A DNA stretch of 64,000 bases from RHKX01 sp963823565 (GCA_963823565.1 CAWGLR010000003.1:434001-498000), one strand, 5' to 3'. Positions 28,734 through 37,468 are shown, counted from the stretch's first letter. Notes: a model not told the origin generated them from the letters alone. Program-made: numbers and translations.

Positions 28734-28947
28734 CTACTCGAGCACGACGAGGACGTCGCCCTCGCTGACCGACTGGCCCTCCTCGCAGCGGATCTCGGCG
28801 ACGGTGCCGGAGTCCTCGGCCTCGACGGGCATCTCCATCTTCATCGACTCGAGGATGACGACGGTGTCGTCGAGGTCGACCTGATCGCCGACGCGCGACC
28901 TCGATCTTCCAGACGGTGCCGGTGATGTGCGCGGGGATGTCCGCCAT
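28734..28947 (-). pseudogene. Stand-alone biotin/lipoyl carrier protein, interrupted by a one-base frameshift
   Basis: Read as one protein of about 70 aa: ADIPAHITGTVWKIEVA, then, after one extra base at 28893, VGDQVDLDD..., ESMKMEMPVEAEDSGTV and GDVLVVLE. The ESMKMEM motif carries the modified Lys. Such small orphan carriers resemble biotin carboxyl carrier proteins. The 214-base span is not a multiple of three. The ATG at 28947 sits 8 bases from a shared -10 element. Either a sequence error or a decaying gene. Confidence 0.75.
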
Positions 28948-28968
28948 CGGGCGGCACAATAGTCGCCG
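28948..28968. promoter_or_regulatory. 21-bp divergent promoter with one shared -10 element
   Basis: The only DNA between two divergent ATGs. On the plus strand CACAAT (28955-28960) lies 8 bases before the glycosyltransferase ATG. On the minus strand TATTGT (complement of 28956-28961) lies 8 bases before the biotinyl-carrier ATG. The two hexamers overlap by 5 bases, so RNA polymerase could open the same DNA in either direction and both messages would be leaderless. Confidence 0.5.
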
Positions 28969-29676
28969 ATGGCGGCGGAACCGAGCAGCGGGGAGGGGCC
29001 GATCCGGGTGGCGATCGTGGCCGCCCGCGACGAGGCGAACCGGATCGGCGCGACGCTCCGGGCGCTGCGCGAGGCGATGCCTGGGATCGCGCTCTGGGTC
29101 GCCGACGACGCCTCGACCGACGACACCCGCAACGAGGCGATGATGGCCGGGGCGACCGTGATCGGCCGCGGCAAGCCCCACGGCAAGGGCGGCAACGTCA
29201 CCGCCGCCGCGACCGCCGCCGCCGACGACCTGCCGAATCGCGCGACGGTGCTGCTCTGCGACGGCGACCTCGGCGCCAGCGCCGCCAACCTCCTCCCGCT
29301 CGTCGAGGCGGTCGAGGCCGGCGACTGCGACCTCGCGATCGCCGGCTTCGAGCGCAGGGTCGGCGGCGGCCTCGGCCTCGCGAAGGGGTACGCGAAGTGG
29401 GCGATCGAGAGGCTCTGCGGCTACGAGGCGACGTCGCCGATCTCCGGCCAGCGGGCGATGCGGGCGAAGGTCTTGCGCGACGTCCTGCCGTTCGCGCCGC
29501 GCTACGGGATGGAGGTGGGGATGACCGTGGACGCCGTCCGCGCCGGCTATCGGGTCGCCGAGATCGACCTGCCGCTCGAGCACCGGGCGACCGGCAGGAC
29601 CCTGCGCGGCTTCGCCCACCGCGGCCGCCAGCTCGCCGACTTCGTCGCCGTCTACCGGTCGCGCAGCGGCGGATAG
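28969..29676 (+). CDS. Glycosyltransferase family 2 protein
   Basis: 235 aa. GT-A fold: VAIVAARDEANRIGATL at the N-terminus, DDASTDDT near residue 43 and the DGD metal motif in LLCDGDLGAS near residue 98. There is no membrane segment. It resembles DPM1/GpgS-like transferases that use a nucleotide sugar to glycosylate a lipid or small-molecule acceptor. Donor and acceptor unknown. The glycerol kinase follows 12 bases later. Confidence 0.85.
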   Translation: MAAEPSSGEGPIRVAIVAARDEANRIGATLRALREAMPGIALWVADDASTDDTRNEAMMAGATVIGRGKPHGKGGNVTAAATAAADDLPNRATVLLCDGDLGASAANLLPLVEAVEAGDCDLAIAGFERRVGGGLGLAKGYAKWAIERLCGYEATSPISGQRAMRAKVLRDVLPFAPRYGMEVGMTVDAVRAGYRVAEIDLPLEHRATGRTLRGFAHRGRQLADFVAVYRSRSGG

Positions 29677-29688
29677 GCTCGCCGCGTC

Positions 29689-31152
29689 GTGATCCTCGCG
29701 ATCGACCAGGGAACGACCGGGAGCACCGGCCTCGTCTTCGACGAGGAGGGGCAGATCGCCGGCCGTGCCTACTCCGAGTTCGCCCAGCACTTCCCGCGCC
29801 CGGGATGGGTGGAACACGACGCCGAGGAGATCTGGGAGGTGACGCGCCGCGTCGGCCGCGAGGCGCTCGCCGACGCCGGGATCGACGGGGCGGACCTGAA
29901 GGGCATCGGCATCACCAACCAGCGCGAGACGGTCGTCGGCTGGGACCGCGAGAGCGGCCGCCCGATCCACAACGCGCTCGTCTGGCAGGACCGGCGGACC
30001 GCCGACCGCTGCCGGGAGCTCAAGGAGGAGGGCCGCGAGGAGCTGGTCCGCGAGCGCACCGGGCTCGTCATCGACCCCTACTTCTCCGGCACGAAGATCG
30101 AGTGGCTGCTGCACAACTCCGAGGGCGCCGACCGGGCGTGCTTCGGGACGATCGACTCCTGGCTCGTCCACAAGCTCTGCGGCGAGCACGTCACCGACCT
30201 CTCCAACGCCTCGCGGACCATGCTGCTCGACATCCGCAGCGGGGATTGGGACCCCGAGCTCTGCGAGATGCTCGGCGTCGATCCCGCCTCGCTTCCCGAG
30301 CCCCGCGGCTCCTCCGAGGTCTACGGCACGACGAGCGAGTTCGGCGGCGAGGTGCCCGTAGCGGGCATCGCCGGCGACCAGCAGGCGGCGCTGTTCGGCC
30401 AGGCGTGCCTCGAGCCGGGCGACGCGAAGAACACCTACGGGACCGGCAGCTTCGTCCTGCTCAACAGCGGCACCGAGGCGCCCGATCCCGGCGAGGGGCT
30501 GCTGGCGACGATCGCCTGGGGGATCGGCGGGGAGATCACCTACGCGCTCGAGGCCTCGGTCTTCGTCACCGGCGCCGCCGTGCAGTGGCTGCGCGACGGA
30601 CTCGGGCTGATCGGGTCGGCGGCCGAGACCGAGGAGCTCGCCGCGAGCCTCGACTCCAACGACGGCGTCTACTTCGTCCCCGCCCTGACCGGCCTCGGCT
30701 CGCCCTACTGGGATCCCTACGCGCGCGGCGCCCTGCTGGGGCTGACCCGTGGCACCGGCCGCGCCCAGATCGTCCGCGCCACGCTCGAGGCGATCGCCTA
30801 CCAGACCGTCGACGCCGTCCGCGCCCAGGAGGCGGCCGCGGGCAAGGCGCTGACCGCCCTCCGCGCCGATGGCGGCGCGACCGTCAACGACTGGCTGATG
30901 CAGTTTCAGGCCGATGCGCTCGGCGTGCCGGTGATCATCCCCGAGATCTCCGAGACGACCGCGCTCGGGGCCGCCTATCTCGCCGGCATCGCAACCGGCC
31001 TCTGGGACCTTTCCGGAGTGGGGGCGATGTGGCGCGAGCGGGCCAGGTTCGAGCCGCGCATCTCCGCCGACGAGCGGGAGTCGCTGCTCGCGGGCTGGCA
31101 CCGCGCCGTCGAGCGATCGCGCAACTGGGCTTCGGAGGGCCCGGGCCAATAG
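29689..31152 (+). CDS. glpK: Glycerol kinase
   Basis: 487 aa. FGGY family: AIDQGTTGSTGLVFDEEG (ATP loop) at the N-terminus, GITNQRETVVGWDR, WQDRRTADRC, YGTGSFVLLNSG, and GLGSPYWDPYARGALLGLTRGT. It phosphorylates glycerol to glycerol-3-phosphate. GTG start, 9 bases after a TAGGCT that overlaps the preceding stop codon. In E. coli GlpK is controlled by fructose-1,6-bisphosphate; no local regulator is adjacent here. Confidence 0.95.
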   Translation: MILAIDQGTTGSTGLVFDEEGQIAGRAYSEFAQHFPRPGWVEHDAEEIWEVTRRVGREALADAGIDGADLKGIGITNQRETVVGWDRESGRPIHNALVWQDRRTADRCRELKEEGREELVRERTGLVIDPYFSGTKIEWLLHNSEGADRACFGTIDSWLVHKLCGEHVTDLSNASRTMLLDIRSGDWDPELCEMLGVDPASLPEPRGSSEVYGTTSEFGGEVPVAGIAGDQQAALFGQACLEPGDAKNTYGTGSFVLLNSGTEAPDPGEGLLATIAWGIGGEITYALEASVFVTGAAVQWLRDGLGLIGSAAETEELAASLDSNDGVYFVPALTGLGSPYWDPYARGALLGLTRGTGRAQIVRATLEAIAYQTVDAVRAQEAAAGKALTALRADGGATVNDWLMQFQADALGVPVIIPEISETTALGAAYLAGIATGLWDLSGVGAMWRERARFEPRISADERESLLAGWHRAVERSRNWASEGPGQ

Positions 31153-31166
31153 GACGACCGGCCCCA

Positions 31167-31179
31167 TAGGCTCCACCGC
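31167..31179 (+). promoter_or_regulatory. Leaderless-type promoter of the SDR gene
   Basis: TAGGCT at 31167-31172, then 7 bases, then the ATG at 31180. The -10-to-start distance predicts a transcript beginning at the start codon. The same hexamer precedes the gene at 34075 (8 bases). Confidence 0.45.
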
Positions 31180-32256
31180 ATGAGCACCCACTTCCTGACC
31201 GGGTTCCCCGGCTTCATCGGCAAGCGCCTCGTCGCCTCCCTGCTCGGCCGCGAGCCGGAGGCCCGGGTGATCGCGCTGGTCGAGCCGCGGATGGCGAACG
31301 CCGCGACGGCGGCCGCCAAGGAGATCGACCTCGACCGGATCGAGATCCTCACCGGGGACATCGGCGATCGCCGGCTCGGGCTGGGCGACGGCGACTACGA
31401 GCGCGTCGCCGCCGAGATCGAGACCGTCCATCACCTTGCTGCGGTCTACGACCTCGCGGTGCCACTCGATATCGCCCAGCGCGTCAACGTCGACGGGACC
31501 GGGAACGTGCTCGACCTCTGCCGCCGCGCCGAGCGGCTGGAGCGCCTCAACTACGTCAGCACCGCATACGTCTCCGGCGTCCGCACCGGCGTCGTCTACG
31601 AGCACGAGCTCAGCCTCGGCCAGCGGTTCAAGAACCACTACGAGTCAACGAAGTTCCAGGCCGAGGTCTGGGTTCGCGAGATGATGGACCGGGTGCCGAC
31701 GACGATCTACCGGCCCGCCATCGTCGTCGGCGACTCGCTGACCGGCGAGACGCAGAAGTTCGACGGCCCCTACTACCTGCTGCGCTTCATCTCGGCGACT
31801 TTGGAGCGCGGAATGCCCCTCCCCAACATCGGCCGCGGCCGGACCCCCTTCAACGTCGTCCCAGTCGACTTCATCGTCGACTCGATGGTCGCGCTGGCCG
31901 AGCTGCCGGAGGCGGTCGACGAGACGGTCCACCTCTGCGACCCCGACCCGCTCAGCTCCCATGACCTCGTCGAGGTGCTCAGCGAGCTGTACGCCGGGCG
32001 CAAGCCCTCCTACACGCTGCCCTCGCGGGGGGTCTCGAGCGCCCTGCGGATCAAGGCCGTACGCGAGTTCTACGGCGGCACCCCGGCGCAGTCGGTTCGC
32101 TACATGAACCACCCCGTCCGCTACGACACGCGGCGCGCCGACGAGCTGCTCGCCGCGCAGGGCCTGCGGTGCCCGGGCTTCCGCGAGTACGCGCCGGCGA
32201 TGGTCGGGTTCTTCCGCGAGCACGAGGAAGATCCGGCGTTCGCGACGGCGCGGTAG
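31180..32256 (+). CDS. SDR-family reductase, fatty acyl reductase / extended SDR type
   Basis: 358 aa. TGFPGFIGKRLV Rossmann motif at the N-terminus, HLAAVYDL, NVDGTGNVLDLC, and catalytic Tyr-x-x-x-Lys in YESTKFQAEVWVRE near residue 150. The extended fold with YLLRFISATLERGMPLPNI fits the male-sterility/thioester-reductase-like group that reduces acyl thioesters or keto groups. With glpK and the acyltransferase it suggests a glycerolipid or wax-type function, which is inference. Confidence 0.85.
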   Translation: MSTHFLTGFPGFIGKRLVASLLGREPEARVIALVEPRMANAATAAAKEIDLDRIEILTGDIGDRRLGLGDGDYERVAAEIETVHHLAAVYDLAVPLDIAQRVNVDGTGNVLDLCRRAERLERLNYVSTAYVSGVRTGVVYEHELSLGQRFKNHYESTKFQAEVWVREMMDRVPTTIYRPAIVVGDSLTGETQKFDGPYYLLRFISATLERGMPLPNIGRGRTPFNVVPVDFIVDSMVALAELPEAVDETVHLCDPDPLSSHDLVEVLSELYAGRKPSYTLPSRGVSSALRIKAVREFYGGTPAQSVRYMNHPVRYDTRRADELLAAQGLRCPGFREYAPAMVGFFREHEEDPAFATAR

Positions 32257-32315
32257 CCGCATGCCGCCGGTGACGTAACCGCCGCGCGCGGCGGGGTAAT
32301 GGAGGAGGCCCCGCC

Positions 32316-33086
32316 ATGGCCGAGATCAAGCCACAGAGGTACAAAGACCACCGCCCGGCCGAGACGTTCGACCGCTTCCACGCACGGTCGCGCTCGCACG
32401 AGCCCAACTGGGTCTACGAGCTGGTGCGGCTCGTCACCACCCCGATCTCGCTGCTCATCTACCGGGCGCGCGCGATCGGCGTCGACAATGTCCCGGCCGG
32501 TGGGCCGGTGATCCTCGCCGCCAACCACTTCTCGAACTTCGACCACTTCCTCGCCGGCGCCTGGCTGCGACGGAAGATCAGGTTCCTGGCGAAGTCGCAG
32601 CTCTTCGGCCAGAACCCGGTGCTGGACTACATCTACGGGCACGGCGGCGTCATCCCGGTGCGCCGTGGCCACGCCGACGCCGAGGCGTTCGAGACGATGC
32701 ACACCGTCCTCCAGCGCGGCGGCTGCCTGATGATCTACTGCGAGGGCGGGCGTTCCCGGACGGGCGAGCTCGGCGAGCCCCGGCCCGGCGTCGGCCGCGT
32801 CGCGCTCGAGAGCGGCGCCCCGGTCGTTCCGATCGCGATCCACGGCTCGCAGGGGATCAGGCGCTGGCGCAAGCTCGTCTTCCCGAAGGTGACGATCCGC
32901 TACGGGGAGCCGATGAGCTTCGACGTCGCCGCCTCGCCGAGCCGCGAGCAGCAGATGGGCGCGGCGACGGAGATCTTCGCGGTCGTGCGCGAGATGTACG
33001 ACGAGCTCGCCCGCGACGGTCGCCGCACGGTCGCCAAGCGCGTCCGCGAGCAGGGCGACGCCCCGAGCCGGCCCAGCTACTCGTAG
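32316..33086 (+). CDS. 1-acylglycerol-3-phosphate acyltransferase family (PlsC-like)
   Basis: 256 aa. Motif I NHFSNFDHFLAG (HxxxxD) at about residue 69, motif III EGGRSRTGELGEP near residue 145. An N-terminal hydrophobic stretch (TPISLLIYRARAIGV) anchors it to the membrane face. It acylates lysophosphatidate or a related glycerol ester using acyl-CoA or acyl-ACP. Good Shine-Dalgarno (GGAGGAGG). It overlaps the convergent MBL gene by 10 bases. Confidence 0.9.
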   Translation: MAEIKPQRYKDHRPAETFDRFHARSRSHEPNWVYELVRLVTTPISLLIYRARAIGVDNVPAGGPVILAANHFSNFDHFLAGAWLRRKIRFLAKSQLFGQNPVLDYIYGHGGVIPVRRGHADAEAFETMHTVLQRGGCLMIYCEGGRSRTGELGEPRPGVGRVALESGAPVVPIAIHGSQGIRRWRKLVFPKVTIRYGEPMSFDVAASPSREQQMGAATEIFAVVREMYDELARDGRRTVAKRVREQGDAPSRPSYS

Positions 33087-33991
33087 CGCGCGGCCAGCGT
33101 CGGCCAGCTGTCGGCGTCGTGGCCGGGGACGATCACCGCCTGCGGGTACGTGCGCGCGAACTGCTGAAGCTCCCGCAGCGACCGCTTCCACAGGTGGAAG
33201 TCGACCGGCCGCGGCGGCGGGTCCGCGCCCTCGAGCTGCGCGTAGGTGTAGATCGAGTCGCCGGCGATGACGAAGTCGCGGTCGCGGAGCCGGGCGATCA
33301 CCGCGCAGTGGCCGGCGGAGTGCCCCGGTGTGAACGCGAGGCGGACGCTGCCGTCGCCGAAGAGGTCGAACGTGCGCCCGAAGCTCGCGTACGAGGAGAT
33401 GGTCGGCCCGTCGAAGTCGACGGTCCGGTAGTCGAAGAGGTAGTCGAAGTGGGACTGGTGATAGCCGCGCAGGAGCGGCCGGTCGTCGTCCGAGGCCGCC
33501 TCCCACTCGTGCTTGGAGACGACGAACGTCGCCGCGGGGTACTCGGCGATCCCCGAGGCGTGGTCGAAGTGCAGGTGGGTGAGGATCACGATGCCGAGCT
33601 GGCGGGCGTCGATCCCGCGGCTGCGGAGCTGGTCGGTGATCGTCTCCCCGGGCTCGACCCGCGCCCGGCTGAGGCGGGCCATCATCCGGCCGAGGTTGGC
33701 GGCGGGCTGGGCGGCGACCGAGGCGTGGAAGGCGGTGTCGACGAGCATCGGCCCGGCCGTCGGGTGGGTGATCAGGAACGCCGGGACCGGCGCCCAGACC
33801 CACTTCGACCGCGGGACGCCGACGCCGGCGGCGCGCAGCATGCGCAGGCGACCGCCGGGGTTCTCGAAGAACGCCCGCGGGGCCTGGACCTCGCCGCCCT
33901 TCAGCGGCTCGACGACGACCGTGGTCCCCGGCGGGCCGCCCTTGGGGAGCGGGCCGGTTAGCGGCCGCGTCTGTGCCTTCAGGTTCGTCAT
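33077..33991 (-). CDS. Metallo-beta-lactamase fold hydrolase (lactonase-like)
   Basis: 304 aa. Zinc motif LTHLHFDHASG (HxHxDH) near residue 138, then His in FTPGHSAGH near residue 222, Asp in IAGDSIYT, and His in VPGHD. The fold and lengths resemble N-acyl homoserine lactone lactonases and other lactonases. ATG start with TAGCCT 7 bases upstream, suggesting a leaderless message. Substrate uncertain. Confidence 0.85.
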   Translation of the reverse strand: MTNLKAQTRPLTGPLPKGGPPGTTVVVEPLKGGEVQAPRAFFENPGGRLRMLRAAGVGVPRSKWVWAPVPAFLITHPTAGPMLVDTAFHASVAAQPAANLGRMMARLSRARVEPGETITDQLRSRGIDARQLGIVILTHLHFDHASGIAEYPAATFVVSKHEWEAASDDDRPLLRGYHQSHFDYLFDYRTVDFDGPTISSYASFGRTFDLFGDGSVRLAFTPGHSAGHCAVIARLRDRDFVIAGDSIYTYAQLEGADPPPRPVDFHLWKRSLRELQQFARTYPQAVIVPGHDADSWPTLAARYE

Positions 33992-34074
33992 CGCGATCAG
34001 GCTACCCGGCGCCCGTCGCCGCCCCCGCGCACGGCTCGGCCGGCCGCACGGGCGCTCGCATAGGCTCCGCGGCC
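33992..34074. promoter_or_regulatory. Divergent leaderless-type promoters (MBL hydrolase / SDR)
   Basis: On the minus strand TAGCCT (complement of 33999-34004) is 7 bases before the MBL ATG. On the plus strand TAGGCT (34061-34066) is 8 bases before the SDR ATG at 34075. Both distances are too short for a 5' UTR. Confidence 0.45.
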
Positions 34075-34920
34075 ATGGCCGAGCCGTCGCGGATCTTCGC
34101 CCCCGGGCTGCTGGACGGGCAGGTGTGCCTGGTCTCCGGCGCCGGCAGCGGCATCGGGCGGGAGACCGCCTCGGAGCTGGCGCGGCTCGGCGCGCTCGTC
34201 GTCGGCTGCGGGCGCCGCAGCGAGCCCCTCGAGGAGACGGTGGCGGCGATCGAGGCGGCGGGCGGCCGCGCCGAGGCGGTTCCCGCCGACATCCGCGACG
34301 AGGAGGCGGTCGCCGCGATGGTCGACGGGATCCTCGAGCGGCACGGTCGCATCGACGTGCTCGTCAACAACGCCGGCGGCCAGTTCCTGGCGCCGGCGGA
34401 GACGATCTCGGCCAAGGGCTTCCGCACGGTCACCGAGCTCAACGTGCAGGGGACGTGGAACATGACCCACGCGGTCGCGACCAAGGCGTTCATCCCGCAG
34501 GAGGGCGGCAAGGTGGTCAGCGTGACCCTCTCCCCGCACAACGGGATGCCGGGGATGGTCCATTCCGGCGCCGCGAGGGCGGCGGTCGAGAACATGATGC
34601 GCACCCTCTCGATCGAGTGGTCGCGCTTCGGGATCAAGCTCGTGGCCGTGGCGCCGGGGCAGATCGACACCGAGGTGTTCCGCACGAAGTACCCGAAGGA
34701 GGTCGTCGAGACGGTTCCCCGCACGGTGCCGCTGGGACGGCTCGGAAGGCCCGAGGAGGTCGCCTGGCTGATCACCTACCTCGCGTCGCCCGCGGGCGAC
34801 TTCTTCAGCGGCACCGTGATCACGCTCGACGGGGCCCGCGACAACTGGTTCGGGACCTGGCCGCCGCAGTTCCAGGCGGGCGAGTCCGGCGAGCCGCCGG
34901 CCGAGGAGCGCCGCCGCTAA
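34075..34920 (+). CDS. SDR-family oxidoreductase (enoyl-CoA reductase-like), paralogue of 45226-46038
   Basis: 281 aa. VSGAGSGIGRETASELA near residue 20, VLVNNAGGQFLAPAE near residue 95; the Ser-Tyr-Lys site is atypical (VTLSPHNGMPGMVHSGAARAAV), with Val-His-Ser before a Gly where YxxxK normally lies. Same features in its paralogue, which shares the block RDNWFGxWPP at the C-terminus. Peroxisomal trans-2-enoyl-CoA reductase-like family. Function unproved; the missing Tyr-Lys pair is notable. Confidence 0.8.
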   Translation: MAEPSRIFAPGLLDGQVCLVSGAGSGIGRETASELARLGALVVGCGRRSEPLEETVAAIEAAGGRAEAVPADIRDEEAVAAMVDGILERHGRIDVLVNNAGGQFLAPAETISAKGFRTVTELNVQGTWNMTHAVATKAFIPQEGGKVVSVTLSPHNGMPGMVHSGAARAAVENMMRTLSIEWSRFGIKLVAVAPGQIDTEVFRTKYPKEVVETVPRTVPLGRLGRPEEVAWLITYLASPAGDFFSGTVITLDGARDNWFGTWPPQFQAGESGEPPAEERRR

Positions 34921-34931
34921 AGGGACCGGGG

Positions 34932-34962
34932 GGTGCGTGCCGAAACTGATTCGGCACGCACC
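34932..34962. promoter_or_regulatory. Perfect 13-bp inverted repeat upstream of the MFS exporter
   Basis: GGTGCGTGCCGAA (34932-34944), loop ACTGA, TTCGGCACGCACC (34950-34962). It lies 11 bases past the SDR stop and 19 bases before the MFS start codon. It could terminate the SDR message or be the operator of the exporter; a GC-rich stem without T-tract fits either. Confidence 0.6.
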
Positions 34963-34981
34963 GCGAAGAGGGGGAACCCCG

Positions 34982-36565
34982 ATGAACGCCACGACGAACA
35001 AGAAGCTCGCCCTGATCGCGATGATCTTCGCGGTCTCGATGACGTTCATCGACCAGACGATCGTCTCGATCGCGGTCCCGGTCATCGAGAACGACATCGA
35101 TCTCTCCTCGACCGGGGCGCAGTGGATAGTCAACGGGTACCTGCTCGCCCTCGCCGTGGTCTTCGCCTTCGGCGGCCGCATCGCCGACATCGCCGGGCAC
35201 CGCCGCATGGTCCTGGTCGGCATCGTCATCTTCGCCACCGCCTCGGCGCTCTGCGGAGCCGCGCCGACCGGCGACCTCGGCGAGGCGTGGCTCATCCTCT
35301 TCCGCGTGATCCAGGGCGCGGGCGCGGCGATCATGTTCCCCGCGGCGCTCGCGATCGTCGTCTCCGCCTACCCGCAGAGCGAGCGCGGGCGCGCGCTCGC
35401 TGTGTTCTTCGGCGTCGCCGGCGGCATGACCGCGATCGGGCCGATCGCCGGCGGCTACCTGATCGACGTCAGCTGGCGCGCGATCTTCTGGATCAACATC
35501 CCGATCGCGATCATCGCCGTCCTGCTGACCCTCCGCGCCAAGCCCGACGACACGCGGCGGCCGGCGCCGATGGACCTGCGGGGCCTGGCGCTCTTCGGCA
35601 TCGGCATCGGCCTGCTGGTGCTCGGGCTCCAGCAGGCGAGCATCTGGGAGTGGAGCGATCCGAAGACGATCGCCTGCCTCGTCGTCGGCGTCCTCCTCAT
35701 GGTCGCCTTCGTCCGGGCCGAGCTCGGGACGCAGCACCCGCTGATGAACGTGCGCTACTTCGCCAACCGCGCCTTCGCGGCCGACAACGCGATCCTCTTC
35801 CTGATCTCGATCGCGTTCGTGCCGATGTTCCTGTTCGCGAGCATGTACTCGCAGATCTCGCTCGGCGACGACGCCTCCAACGCGGGCCTCTACATCGGCA
35901 CGTTCTTCTTCGGCTACGTGATCGCGGCGCAGTGGGGCGGGGCGATCCTCGACAAGCGCGGCGCCAAGCCGGCCTCCCTGCTCGGCTGCGCGGCCGCCGC
36001 CGTCGGCTTCTACCTCTGGGCGCAGCAGATGCCCGACCTCGACTACAGCGCCGGCTGGTGGCGGATCGTCGTCGCCGGCGTCGGCACCGGCCTGATCCTC
36101 GGGCCGATCAGCACCGACGCGCTCAACCGCGTGCCCGGCACCAGCTACGGCGAGGCGACCGGGATCACCCAGACCGCCCGCAACCTCGGTGCCAGCCTCG
36201 GCCTCGCCGTCCTCGGCACGATCCTGATCTCGCAGACCAAGACCAACGTCGTCGACAAGCTCACCTCGCTGACCGGCTCCGACGCCGTCCCCCACGACGC
36301 CGCCGTCCAGGTAGCCGACCAGATCAGCCAGGCCTCCTCCGGCACCGGCGGGCCCTCCGGCTCGGGCGGCGCCACCGACGCCCAGCTCCACGCCGTCCAG
36401 GAGGCGTTCGCGATGTCGACCCAGACCGTCTTCTACGTGATGGCGGGCGCGATGGCCCTGGCCTGGCTGGCCACCCACTTCCTGCCGTCCGGCAAGGCGC
36501 CGGAAGCGGAGATCGTCACCGACGCCGAGGCGCCGGCGAGCACTCCGGCGGCGCCGGCGGCGTAG
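34982..36565 (+). CDS. MFS exporter, DHA2 family (14 transmembrane type)
   Basis: 527 aa. Start placed at the ATG 34982 (Shine-Dalgarno AGAGGGGG); an upstream GTG at 34937 lies within the hairpin. Fourteen likely membrane helices; motif IDQTIVSIAVPVI near helix 1 (D1 of DHA2), IADIAGHRR (motif A) and GPIAGGYLID (motif C) are intact. Proton-driven export of drugs or lipids. The C-terminal 60 residues are Ser/Gly-rich and variable. Confidence 0.9.
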   Translation: MNATTNKKLALIAMIFAVSMTFIDQTIVSIAVPVIENDIDLSSTGAQWIVNGYLLALAVVFAFGGRIADIAGHRRMVLVGIVIFATASALCGAAPTGDLGEAWLILFRVIQGAGAAIMFPAALAIVVSAYPQSERGRALAVFFGVAGGMTAIGPIAGGYLIDVSWRAIFWINIPIAIIAVLLTLRAKPDDTRRPAPMDLRGLALFGIGIGLLVLGLQQASIWEWSDPKTIACLVVGVLLMVAFVRAELGTQHPLMNVRYFANRAFAADNAILFLISIAFVPMFLFASMYSQISLGDDASNAGLYIGTFFFGYVIAAQWGGAILDKRGAKPASLLGCAAAAVGFYLWAQQMPDLDYSAGWWRIVVAGVGTGLILGPISTDALNRVPGTSYGEATGITQTARNLGASLGLAVLGTILISQTKTNVVDKLTSLTGSDAVPHDAAVQVADQISQASSGTGGPSGSGGATDAQLHAVQEAFAMSTQTVFYVMAGAMALAWLATHFLPSGKAPEAEIVTDAEAPASTPAAPAA

Positions 36566-36609
36566 CGGGCGTGCACTGAAAGACCCCGGCGCTTAGCCTG
36601 ATTCCCGCT

Positions 36610-36632
36610 GCGGGCGCCGCGGACGCGCCCGC
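36610..36632. terminator. Hairpin between convergent MFS and SDR genes
   Basis: GCGGGCGC (36610-36617), 7-base loop, GCGCCCGC (36625-36632), with an alternative stem GCGGAC/GTCCGC nearby. It lies 44 bases past the MFS stop and 9 bases before the convergent stop. Probable terminator for both. Confidence 0.55.
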
Positions 36633-36640
36633 GGTCCGCT

Positions 36641-37468
36641 CTAGCTGTACATCCCCGTGAACTGGCCGCCGGTCACGTTGATGACCTGGCCGTGGATGTA
36701 GTTCGCGTACTCGGAGCAGAGCAGCATCACGGGGCCCGCGGCCTCCTCCGGGCTGGCGGGGCGGCCGAGCGGGATCATCATCGCCCCCATCTGGCGCATC
36801 TGCTCGGGGATGCCGAGCTCGATCTTCTCGCCGCCGCGCTCGATCTCGCCGGCGTTCTCCTTGGCGGCGGTGAGACGGGTCTCGACGAAGCCGAAGGCGA
36901 TCGCGTTGCAATTCACCTTGAACTGGCCCCACTCCTTGGCGATCGTCTTGGTCAGGCCGGTGACGCCTGCCTTGGCGGCCGAGTAGTTGGCCTGCCCGGC
37001 GTTGCCCATCGTGCCCGAGACCGAGGAGATGTTGACGATCTTGCGGAAGACCTCCTTGCCCTCGGCCTTCTCCGCCTTGGCCGCCTCGCGCCAGTGGGGG
37101 GCGATCGCGCGGATCACGCGGAAGGGGACGATCGTGTGGATGTCGAGCATCGCCTGGAACTGCTCGTCGGTCATCCGGTGGACGACGCCGTCCCAGGTGT
37201 AGCCGGCGTTGTTGACGATCGCGTCGACCGAGCCGAAGGCGTCGATCGCCGCGGCGACGAGCTCGTCGGCGGCGCCCTCCTTGGTCAGGTCGCCGCTGAA
37301 GACGGCGGTCTCGCCGTCGATCTCGCTCGCGGCCTGCTCGGCGACGTCGCCGTCGATGTCGTTGATCAGGACCTTCGCGCCCTGCTGTACGAAGAGCTCG
37401 GCAGTCGCCCTGCCGATGCCGCGGGCCGAGCCCGTGATGATCGCCGCCTTGCCGTCGAGAAGTCCCAT
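36641..37468 (-). CDS. Short-chain dehydrogenase/reductase (FabG-like)
   Basis: 275 aa. TGSARGIGRA near residue 12, NNAGYTWDG near residue 87, catalytic SSVSG...YSAAKAGVTG near residue 150-165. The extended loop KENAGEIERGGEK near residue 205 is unusual. Ends with the family's GQVINVTGG. ATG start with GGAG upstream. Last gene of a three-gene operon with GNAT and acyl-CoA dehydrogenase; beta-hydroxyacyl-CoA or keto-substrate oxidation would fit. Confidence 0.9.
   Translation of the reverse strand: MGLLDGKAAIITGSARGIGRATAELFVQQGAKVLINDIDGDVAEQAASEIDGETAVFSGDLTKEGAADELVAAAIDAFGSVDAIVNNAGYTWDGVVHRMTDEQFQAMLDIHTIVPFRVIRAIAPHWREAAKAEKAEGKEVFRKIVNISSVSGTMGNAGQANYSAAKAGVTGLTKTIAKEWGQFKVNCNAIAFGFVETRLTAAKENAGEIERGGEKIELGIPEQMRQMGAMMIPLGRPASPEEAAGPVMLLCSEYANYIHGQVINVTGGQFTGMYS

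Noticed and set aside
28666..31638. Long minus-strand frame over glpK and the glycosyltransferase
   Set aside because: Same shadow pattern; only the small biotinyl-carrier start inside it (28947) is real.
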